Positions 29,466 to 36,000 of a stretch of DNA of 36,000 nucleotides are shown here, piece by piece. Origin of the DNA: Mesostigma viride (lineage: Eukaryota > Streptophyta > Mesostigmatophyceae > Mesostigmatales > Mesostigmataceae). Below the pieces are notes generated by a model. The model saw only the letters and a program-made list of their open reading frames with translations. It did not search any database and was not told where the DNA came from. Position numbers and translations under genes: made by a program. The stretch spans positions 1-36,000 of the forward strand of contig RPFO01000123.1 in the NCBI GenBank assembly GCA_009746045.1, written 5' to 3'. The stretch's first letter is position 1; every line of letters starts with the position of its first letter.

Positions 29466-32400
29466 ATGGATGAAGAATGGGATGTGCCAGACCTGGTGGA
29501 TTCGGATGCGAGTTCTGAAGCTAGTTGGGGCGGGGATTCTGACGGCTCTGACGACGACCTGCTTCACACGGAAATGGGGCCCGGCACGTCTTCCTCTCGA
29601 GCGAACCGCAGTGGGAAGAAAGATGGCGCCCGGCTTCTCGCCTCCAAATTGAAGTCCGTTGACAAGGACATCGCCAAGGCCAGGAAGTGCGGTCCGACTT
29701 GTGGGGAGCATTGCCTCGAGAAGGTGGGCACCTTACTTACCGATACCAGGTCGTGGACTGCCTTTCGAGAGTACCTGTACAACCAAACGGACCAGCAGCG
29801 CATGGCCTCCCTTTGCGACGTGATCCGGTCGGCCGGCGTGGGCAACATCGAGGTAGAATCCCCTGCCGACGGTGGCCGTTACAAGAAGTACATCATTACC
29901 GGCCCTTTACACGTGGACGTGGTGATTGCGGGGTGCATGTACACCGTCACCGGTTGTGCATCTGCCATCCGGAAGATGGCCGGCGTTACCCGGGCGACTT
30001 GGAACAATCTGGTGGCGTCGGTCGTGTCGGCGAAAGAGTATTTCCTGACTGTGCATCCCAACGACCTAGCGACTTTCGGTGTTGGTCTGGAGCACGCACC
30101 ACCTGAGCGTGATGCTCGGGGGCGTTCGGAGGTTGGCGAACACGCAGCAATGTGGATGCACGAGTTGGTGCAGCAGATCGCAGACCATGACCCGACTCAT
30201 GCTGGCGTTGTCTTCATGGACGTCATGTCCATCAAGGAGATGCACGCCATGTACGTTGAAGACGTGGTGGCAGAAGCGGGGGAAGGGGCCAAGGTGCTAG
30301 GCTACAACGCATTCTACCGCATCTGGCGCACCTACTGCAAAGGCGACTACTTCCCAGGGCAGAGGAGCCCGAAGGTGGTGGTATGCCCGCACAACAAGAG
30401 CACCGGTCACTGCGCGGACTGCGTGGAACTGCGCATGCGGCGCCGCGGTGCTTCAACTGAGGCACAACGGCAGTACGTCGACAACCAAATCAAGCAACAT
30501 GTCGCTCTGGCCTGGTTTACCCGCCAGAACTATTGGTTGAGGCGCGAGCTTGCCTGCGCGATGGTGGCCGCTATGTTGACGGCCATTTTGTCGATCAACC
30601 TCGACAAGCTGGATCACGCCAAGACATACTGGCCGAAGCTGGTGGGGGGGCCCGACTCATGGGGCAGCTATGCAGGTGGCATGATGCCGTTCTCGCTCTT
30701 CTGTGCGGCCGTCCATGGGTACAAGGCGATGTGGTTCATCGTTCTCGCATGGGTCCTCATGACCGACAACCTCTCCGGCAGTGTCACCGTCACGATGCTG
30801 ATGCACATCCTGGCGCAGTTGATGAGGGACCAGCCATGGAGGAGGGCGGGGCTGCCGCACATGCCCAGGTGTTTGTGCCTGCAACTGGACGGTGGGAGTG
30901 AAAACCGGAATCACACCGTCTTACTGTTTGCATGGTGGCTCGTACACGTTGGCTTCTTCGACGTCGTCGAAATGCACCGCATGCTCGTGGGCCACACGCA
31001 CGCCGACCCAGATCAGAAATTCGGCGTGCTTGTGGCCTACATGAGACACGCTGTGGCGGGGGGGCCTAGCTTCGTGCACAAGTACCCAACTTTGGAGAGC
31101 TGGGTGGCGGCCATAGAAGAGGCATTCAGTCAGCCTAGTGGTGCAGCTGCGAACTGCAACTCGACCGTCCCCGCTGGCACGGAGGTCAAGGTATTGGGGT
31201 GCGCTTACGATGTCAGGAACTTTCTCACTCCGTTGCAGCGCGAGTCGTTTGCCGGTTGGTGCAGCACGGTAGATTGGATGACCGGTAGGGAGGATCAGGT
31301 TATCAAGGTCACCAGGGTGCGTGGTGATGTCGTGCAGCCTGCGTGCAGCGAGGCGCAGCCGGCGCACGGAGGGGCGGCGCCATCGGTGCGCGGCGGGGCG
31401 GCAGCGGCGGCGCAGCCGGCACGCGGCGGGGCGGGGCAGTCAGCGGGCAGCGGGGCGGCGCTGCCGGTGCGCGGCGGGGCGGGGCAGTCGACGGGCGGCG
31501 GGGCAGGGCCGTCGACGGGCGGCGGGCCAGCGGTGCTGCCGGCGCGCGCGGGCGGCGGGGCGGGGCTGTCGACGGGCGGCGGGGCGGGGCAGTCGACGGG
31601 CGGCGGGGCAGGGCCGTCGGCGTGCGGGGGGCCAGCGGTGCTGCCGGCGCGCGTGGGCGGCGGGGCGGGGCAGTCGACGGGCGGCGGGGCGGGGCAGTCG
31701 GCGCGCGGGGGGCCAGCGGCGCTGCCGGCGCGCGCGGGCGGCGGGCGGGGCTGTCGACGGGCGGCGGGGCGGGGCAGTCGGCGCGCGGGGGCCAGCGGCG
31801 CTGCCGGCGCGCGCGGGCGGCGGGGCGGGGCTGTCGACGGGCGGCGGGGCGGGGCAGTCAGCGGGCAGCGGGGCGGCGCTGCCGGTGCGCGGCGGGGCGG
31901 GGCAGTCGACGGGCGGCGGGGCAGGGCCGTCGACGGGCGGCGGGCCAGCGGTGCTGCCGGCGCGCGCGGGCGGCGGGGCGGGGCTGTCGACGGGCGGCGG
32001 GGCGGGGCAGTCGACGGGCGGCGGGACAGGGCCGTCGGCGTGCGGGGGGCCAGCGGTGCTGCCGGCGCGCGTGGGCGGCGGGGCGGGGCAGTCGACGGGC
32101 GGCGGGGCGGGGCAGTCGGCGCGCGGGGGGCCAGCGGCGCTGCCGGTGCGCGCGGGCGGCGGGGCGGGGCTGTCGACGGGCGGCGGGGCGGGGCAGCCGG
32201 CGCGCGGGGCCAGCGGCGCTGCCGGCGCGCGCGGGCGGCGGGGCGGGGCTGTCGACGGGCGGCGGGGCGGGGCAGTCGACGGGCGGCGGGCAGGGCGGTC
32301 GGCGTGCGGGGGGCCAGCGGCGCTGCCGGCGCGCGTGGGCGGCGTGGCGGGGCTGTCGACGGGCGGCGGGGCGGGGCAGTCGGCGCGCGGGGGGCCAGCG

Positions 32401-34454
32401 GCGCTGCCGGCGCGCGTGGCGGCGGGGCGGGGCAGTCGACGGGCGGCGGGGCGGGGCTGTCGACGGGCGGCGGGGCGGGGCAGTCGACGGGCGGCGGGGC
32501 AGGGCCGTCGGCGTGCGGGGGGCCAGCGGCGCTGCCGGCGCGCGTGGGCGGCGGGCCGGCGCAGCTGGCATGCGGCGGGGCGGGGCTGTCGACGGGCGGC
32601 GGGGCGGGGCAGTCGACGGGCGGCGGGGCAGGGCGGTCGGCGTGCGGGGGGCCAGCGGCGCTGCCGGCGCGCGTGGGCGGCGGGCCGGCGCAGCTGGCAT
32701 GCGGCGGGGCGGGGCTGTCGACGGGCGGCGGGGCGGGGCAGTCGACGGGCGGCGGGGCAGGGCGGTCGGCGTGCGGGGGGCCAGCGGCGCTGCCGGCGCG
32801 CGTGGGCGGCGGGGCGGGGCTGTCGACGGGCGGCGGGGCGGGGCAGCCGGCGCGCGGCGGGCCGGCGGCGCAGCCGGCGGGCGGCGGAGCGGCACAGCCG
32901 GTGCCTGAAAAACGCGGTCGCTCAATGAAGGTGCACCACGCGGTCTTCTTCCAGGTACAGGGCAACGCAGAGACCTGGTTGTCCTACCGGACCACGGAGT
33001 CCCAAAAGACGCCGTGGCAGCCCGCGGGGACTCGACAGGAAGGCGCGCCACGGTGCGGGAAGGCGATGACACAGCCTTACAAGTTTGATGCGGAGGGGCG
33101 GCCGCTGTTTGGCGTCCGACTTGTGGATCCAGACCGCATTCCGATGTTGCAGGACACCCCAGCCTTCGCACCATTGAACATGGAGTTTCTGGGGAAGGAG
33201 CTGGAGTCGATCAAAACAAGGGTCCAGAAGTTGCCCCATGGCATCTGGCAGTGGTACTTTCCGCCCGACACCATCAAGCCAAACGAGGCCTTTTTCGCAA
33301 AAGTCCCACATGCCCCTGAGGAGGTGCCTGAGGAGTGGCGCCCTTTGCCGTGGCCATCTCGCGCGGACATCTCCGCCCTGCGTGAGCACGATGCAGCGCC
33401 TGAACCACCACCGACGCAAGAAGAGCACTTCATGGCGTTGGTCGACGCAGAGGCGGTGCGCGTCACCCCGCTGGTAGACCGAGTTCTTCATGATGGCCAC
33501 ACACAGCAGGAATGGGCGGCAGAAGACAGGGCCATGACAGCCAAGGTCGCTTACTTGAAGCGCATGCAAGGCGTTGAGAAAGGCTCCGCTGTTCTATACT
33601 GGCACCCTTCAGCTGGTATTCTCTGCAACTCGAAGCTCACGTGGACTCCAGTCCTCTTTGGCATCATCAAGGAGGTGGTTGCGAAGGAGGATGGCGGCCA
33701 ACCTTCTATTGAGCTCTTTGTATACCGCGCTAAGCATTTGCGTGACACGTGGCACCCGTGGAACCCAGACATTGCGCAATGGCCCCATCCGCCAACCACT
33801 GCGGCGCACACGGTGATCATCACCGCGTCAGACCTCGTCTTGACACAAGTGGTGGGCAAGCGAGGTCAGCCGCCCCATGCAGTCTCCTTGGGTGCGAACA
33901 AAAAGCTCACCAAGGAGTGCCTAAAGGCGCTGAAGGAGGTGCCCTGTGACGCGGAACACCCGGTCGTGAAGTGGCAAGATGCTGAATGCTCGAAGGGCAT
34001 CGTCGGCATGGCGAAGGCATGCTGGGAAGGCATAACGCTGCAGGTCAAGAGTGGCAGCCGCAACCTCGTAGGGCAAGTCGTGTGTCATTGGGCGTCGGAG
34101 CGTGTGACATCCGCGGACGGTCGCACCGAAAGCCGGGACGGCAGGTACCATGGTCGTGTCGCTGTTGTCGACACGCAAAACGACATGGTAGCCATGTACT
34201 GGGGTGCCCGTTGGGAGGAGGACGCGGTTTCTTGCGTGCCTCTCCACGAGCTGGAGGCACAGATCTGCGGGTGCCCCGGTGTGGTCGTCCCTGCGTTGCA
34301 AGCGCCGGATATCACCCTGGCCGAGGCTCGATTGCGCGAGATGGTTCCACCCAGCGACGATGTGGCGGAGAACAACAACGCAGGCGCCTCCCGGCGTCGG
34401 AAGCGAGCGCTCATCCTTGCCGATGACGATGACGACGACGACGACGACTGCTGA
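29466..34454 (+). CDS. Large RNase-H/DDE-like protein of the transposon (DUF7869-like), 1662 codons, intronless
   Basis: Starts MDEEWDVPDL with an acidic N terminus. Residues ~75-195 contain KCGPTCGEHC and a helical region; a Cys/His knuckle VVVCPHNKSTGHCADC lies at 304-319. The probable catalytic core follows: LSINLDKLDHAKTYWP (375-390), PRCLCLQLDGGSENRNH (467-483) and MLVGHTHADPDQKFG (506-520). This order (D..DHAK, QLDGGSENRN, GHTHxDxDQ.F) is that of the family I remember as DUF7869. Residues ~625-1147 are a Gly/Ala/Arg low-complexity linker from a GC-rich repeat. The ~515-residue C-terminal domain is unique sequence I cannot name (VLYWHPSAGILCNSKLTW, YRAKHLRDTWHPW), ending in an NLS-like RRRKR and a poly-Asp tail. 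I infer it is the transposase; the three acidic positions most likely to act are D380/D383, D475 and D514/D516. Confidence 0.82.
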   Translation: MDEEWDVPDLVDSDASSEASWGGDSDGSDDDLLHTEMGPGTSSSRANRSGKKDGARLLASKLKSVDKDIAKARKCGPTCGEHCLEKVGTLLTDTRSWTAFREYLYNQTDQQRMASLCDVIRSAGVGNIEVESPADGGRYKKYIITGPLHVDVVIAGCMYTVTGCASAIRKMAGVTRATWNNLVASVVSAKEYFLTVHPNDLATFGVGLEHAPPERDARGRSEVGEHAAMWMHELVQQIADHDPTHAGVVFMDVMSIKEMHAMYVEDVVAEAGEGAKVLGYNAFYRIWRTYCKGDYFPGQRSPKVVVCPHNKSTGHCADCVELRMRRRGASTEAQRQYVDNQIKQHVALAWFTRQNYWLRRELACAMVAAMLTAILSINLDKLDHAKTYWPKLVGGPDSWGSYAGGMMPFSLFCAAVHGYKAMWFIVLAWVLMTDNLSGSVTVTMLMHILAQLMRDQPWRRAGLPHMPRCLCLQLDGGSENRNHTVLLFAWWLVHVGFFDVVEMHRMLVGHTHADPDQKFGVLVAYMRHAVAGGPSFVHKYPTLESWVAAIEEAFSQPSGAAANCNSTVPAGTEVKVLGCAYDVRNFLTPLQRESFAGWCSTVDWMTGREDQVIKVTRVRGDVVQPACSEAQPAHGGAAPSVRGGAAAAAQPARGGAGQSAGSGAALPVRGGAGQSTGGGAGPSTGGGPAVLPARAGGGAGLSTGGGAGQSTGGGAGPSACGGPAVLPARVGGGAGQSTGGGAGQSARGGPAALPARAGGGRGCRRAAGRGSRRAGASGAAGARGRRGGAVDGRRGGAVSGQRGGAAGARRGGAVDGRRGRAVDGRRASGAAGARGRRGGAVDGRRGGAVDGRRDRAVGVRGASGAAGARGRRGGAVDGRRGGAVGARGASGAAGARGRRGGAVDGRRGGAAGARGQRRCRRARAAGRGCRRAAGRGSRRAAGRAVGVRGASGAAGARGRRGGAVDGRRGGAVGARGASGAAGARGGGAGQSTGGGAGLSTGGGAGQSTGGGAGPSACGGPAALPARVGGGPAQLACGGAGLSTGGGAGQSTGGGAGRSACGGPAALPARVGGGPAQLACGGAGLSTGGGAGQSTGGGAGRSACGGPAALPARVGGGAGLSTGGGAGQPARGGPAAQPAGGGAAQPVPEKRGRSMKVHHAVFFQVQGNAETWLSYRTTESQKTPWQPAGTRQEGAPRCGKAMTQPYKFDAEGRPLFGVRLVDPDRIPMLQDTPAFAPLNMEFLGKELESIKTRVQKLPHGIWQWYFPPDTIKPNEAFFAKVPHAPEEVPEEWRPLPWPSRADISALREHDAAPEPPPTQEEHFMALVDAEAVRVTPLVDRVLHDGHTQQEWAAEDRAMTAKVAYLKRMQGVEKGSAVLYWHPSAGILCNSKLTWTPVLFGIIKEVVAKEDGGQPSIELFVYRAKHLRDTWHPWNPDIAQWPHPPTTAAHTVIITASDLVLTQVVGKRGQPPHAVSLGANKKLTKECLKALKEVPCDAEHPVVKWQDAECSKGIVGMAKACWEGITLQVKSGSRNLVGQVVCHWASERVTSADGRTESRDGRYHGRVAVVDTQNDMVAMYWGARWEEDAVSCVPLHELEAQICGCPGVVVPALQAPDITLAEARLREMVPPSDDVAENNNAGASRRRKRALILADDDDDDDDDC
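31330..32900. repeat. GC-rich tandem repeat, open in every frame, inside the large gene
   Basis: Built from GGGGCAGTCGACGGGCGGC, GGCTGTCGACGGGCGGC, GGCCAGCGGCGCTGCC and GGCGCGCGTGGGCGGC blocks. Block order repeats over distances of roughly 400 bp (for example 31440-31790 and 31860-32150). Several one-base length differences (near 31745, 31790, 32208, 32288 and 32420) shift the frame, yet no frame meets a stop, so the reading frame of the large gene is regained before the C-terminal domain. Confidence 0.93.
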
Positions 34455-34790
34455 AGCGCGAGCAGCGGTTGTTGTCATTGAGCTGCTCATGTGCTGCTGC
34501 TGCTGCTGTGCTGCCATGCTACTGTTGCTGCATTGCTGCCGTGCTGCTGTTGTGCTGTTGTGCTGATGTGTTGCTGCATTGCTGCCGTGCCGCTGATGTA
34601 TTGCTGTCGTGCTGCTGTGTTGATGCACTGCTGCATTGCGGCCGTGCTGCTGAGCTACAGTTGTGCTGCTGCTGTGCTACGGTCATGCTGCTGCTGTGTT
34701 GCTGGGCTGATGTGTTGTTGCATTGATGTAGTGGCTATTGTTCCGCTACTACAATTTGCTACTGATGCCGCTGCTGGTGCTTTTTTGCAT
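34455..34790. repeat. CTG/TGC-rich low-complexity sequence downstream of the large gene
   Basis: Irregular GCTGCTGTGCTG and TTGCTGCATTGCTGCCGTGC units begin about 30 bases after the stop and decay by about 34790. It is non-coding by position; it may be the 3' UTR. Confidence 0.75.
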
Positions 34791-35602
34791 GGCAGTGCCC
34801 GCTATGTTCACACCACTGTTGCCGCGGTTGGTATCGCGTGATTTCCACCGGTTGTGCGTTGACATGTGTTACTCATGCATTTCCCGCTATATTTGGTAGC
34901 ACGCGGTTTCACGTTAGTTAGGTGCAGACAGCTGCATGTAGACAAACATCTTGTTTAAGTCGGTCAATTGACGGTTCTTGACGCATCATGGTCCAAGTCG
35001 ACCGACCTGTAGGGACCAGTAGAGCAATTGTCTAGGAGAAAGAGCGTGATCGCTGCAGAAGCCGCGTGGCAGCCGTGGCTGTACCTGTAGTACGACCTGC
35101 ATATATATGGATACTGTATTTGGATACTGGGTTGTTTATCAATTCTGGTTTTAATTTATTTAGTGTACCTGGTGTTGGCATGCCAACTCAGTGCTAAACT
35201 ACTTTATGCACAATGATGCAACTTGATGCTATAGTGACGTGCCACGATGTAACTTTATTAACTTCACCATTAGTCATGGGGTCAATAGGATTGCTCATTA
35301 TGCCATGTTAACATGAACCATGGGTTACGTAATAGTGAAAACAGTAATCATGATGCTCCACTTGAAGTCTCCAACATGGTCATGTTTGGAATTTTATTGA
35401 TCATATTTACAATATATGAAAAGAGACAACAAACGTGGAAGCATGGCACGCCGAGGCCGATAATATATGTGTGAAATATGAAAAGAGACAACATCTTTGG
35501 CAAGCATGATCATATCATGCTTGCCAAACATATGAATGATATCGACCATGTCCAGAAACCATGTTTGCCAATGGTGCATTTAGGATACATTTGAAGCCGT
35601 GC
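34791..35602. other. Right subterminal region with a perfect hairpin (35496-35528)
   Basis: Non-coding. The arms TTTGGCAAGCATGAT and ATCATGCTTGCCAAA (15 bp each) flank CAT. AGAGACAACA occurs near 35422 and 35483, matching the AGACAAC motifs at the left end. AGGATACATTT at 35582-35592 pairs with the inner part of the right TIR, giving a second 11-bp-arm hairpin with a 10-base loop. Confidence 0.7.
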
Positions 35603-35631
35603 AAATGTATCCTAATCCGGTAAAACCACCC
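35603..35631 (-). repeat. Right terminal inverted repeat
   Basis: Exact inverse of 24599-24627 over 29 bp, ending ACCGGTAAAACCACCC-like on the plus strand (CCGGTAAAACCACCC), directly followed by the TCT duplication. Confidence 0.95.
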
Positions 35632-35890
35632 TCTTTTGTGTGTGTTGTGTGTGTTGGGGCGTGTGTGTGTGTGTGTTGTGTGCATGTCAACTTTCTTGTG
35701 TTGCATGGTGTTGTGTGTGTGTGTGGGGGGGGTACATGTGTGTTGTGTGTGACTTAGGTGTGTTCTGTGTGTGTTGGGTGTGTGTGTGTTGGGTGTGTGT
35801 TGGCTGTCTTGTGTGTTGGTGTCTTGTTTGTAGGTGTTGGTGTGTGTCTTGGGTGCAAACATAGCGTGTGTGTGTTGGGTGTGTTGTTCG
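35632..35890. repeat. GT-rich minisatellite, right part
   Basis: A continuation of the array at 22504-24598 in the same orientation, starting TCTTTTGTGTGTGTTG and including the same GGTGTCTTGTTTGTAG and GGGTGCAAACAT modules. It fades at about 35890; the last 110 bp are AT-rich with nothing I can identify. Confidence 0.93.
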
Positions 35891-36000
35891 TGTGTGTATG
35901 AAAATATAGAAAATTGTTATGTTTGACGATAGTCATAGTGTACTACTAAAAACTTGTACATACATATGCTGGAATGATTTTCTTTTTACTATTCCATTCA

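Larger units (their letters stand above)
24599..35631. mobile_element. 11,033-bp DNA transposon with 29-bp perfect TIRs and TCT target duplication
   Basis: The left end 24599-24627 starts GGGTGGTTTTACCGG; the right end 35603-35631 is its exact inverse. TCT precedes (24596-24598) and follows (35632-35634). Deleting the element and one TCT rebuilds GTGTGTCTTTTGTGTGTG, which exists uninterrupted in the same minisatellite near 24283-24300. Inside are two divergent genes, a zinc/polyglutamine protein (minus, 24989-27773) and a large RNase-H-like protein (plus, 29466-34454), with a repeat field between them. A 3-bp duplication is known for CACTA/EnSpm and PIF/Harbinger elements, but the termini and proteins fit neither from what I can see. 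The CCAACGGCCGTTGG palindrome common elsewhere is absent inside. I infer a cut-and-paste element. Confidence 0.9.

Noticed and set aside
31295-33174. Pro/Ala/Arg-rich minus-strand frames of 438-556 codons
   Set aside because: The GC-rich repeat lacks stops in all frames; the plus-strand frame is the one connecting two unique, protein-like domains.
24599-35631. CACTA or PIF/Harbinger assignment
   Set aside because: The 3-bp duplication would allow either, but the termini do not start CACTA, the target TCT is not TWA/TNA, and I see no matching transposase motifs. Kept as unplaced.

Overview
This is a nuclear eukaryotic window. Coding pieces are separated by GT-AG introns, the recognisable proteins are eukaryotic (F-box-like, MYND zinc finger, glutamine-rich), and about half of the sequence is tandem repeat. 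A short degenerate plant-type telomere-like tract (CCCTAAA) and the general look of the repeats and transposase-like proteins make a green-lineage alga my best guess. The sequence does not prove this and I name no species.

Layout. (1) 1-7.7 kb is a host-like, minus-strand gene patch: two paralogous MYND-finger genes (1-1226, running off the left edge, and 6004-6779) flank an F-box-like gene (4694-5641), followed by a small basic-tailed exon (6959-7222). A 13-copy, ~207-bp satellite lies at 1.26-3.8 kb. (2) 7.8-14.9 kb is repeat only: a polypurine tract, then 29-30-bp minisatellites interrupted by a ~275-bp spacer present five times. (3) 14.9-17.2 kb is gene-free: GC-rich hairpins, a possible Pol III/tRNA-like remnant, and an 11-copy 62-bp repeat. 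(4) 17.26-22.16 kb is a multi-exon transposase-like gene with motifs of the form MDY..N, SDNC..Q and GHGKG..DG. One of its introns carries a 1.87-kb dimeric insertion with 11-bp target-site duplications. (5) 22.5-24.6 kb is a GT-rich minisatellite. (6) 24,599-35,631 is an 11,033-bp element with perfect 29-bp terminal inverted repeats and a 3-bp duplication (TCT), inserted cleanly into that minisatellite, which resumes at 35,632.

The 11-kb element is the main discovery. It carries two divergent genes: a zinc-binding/coiled-coil/polyglutamine protein on the minus strand and a 1662-codon intronless protein on the plus strand. The latter has an RNase-H/DDE-like core resembling the family I remember as DUF7869. 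A 141/149-bp alternating higher-order repeat lies between them. I infer an autonomous or recently autonomous two-gene DNA transposon of a superfamily I cannot place.

The second genome-scale signal is the perfect palindrome CCAACGGCCGTTGG. It occurs about 41 times (including near-matches) between 102 and 22,333, always outside the coding sequence I infer. It lies in every host-type intron I can resolve and is absent from the 11-kb element. All introns resolved here are phase 0. A third signal is that several coding regions break by the same one-base deficit at runs of 9-13 G, which is either a systematic assembly error or real decay.
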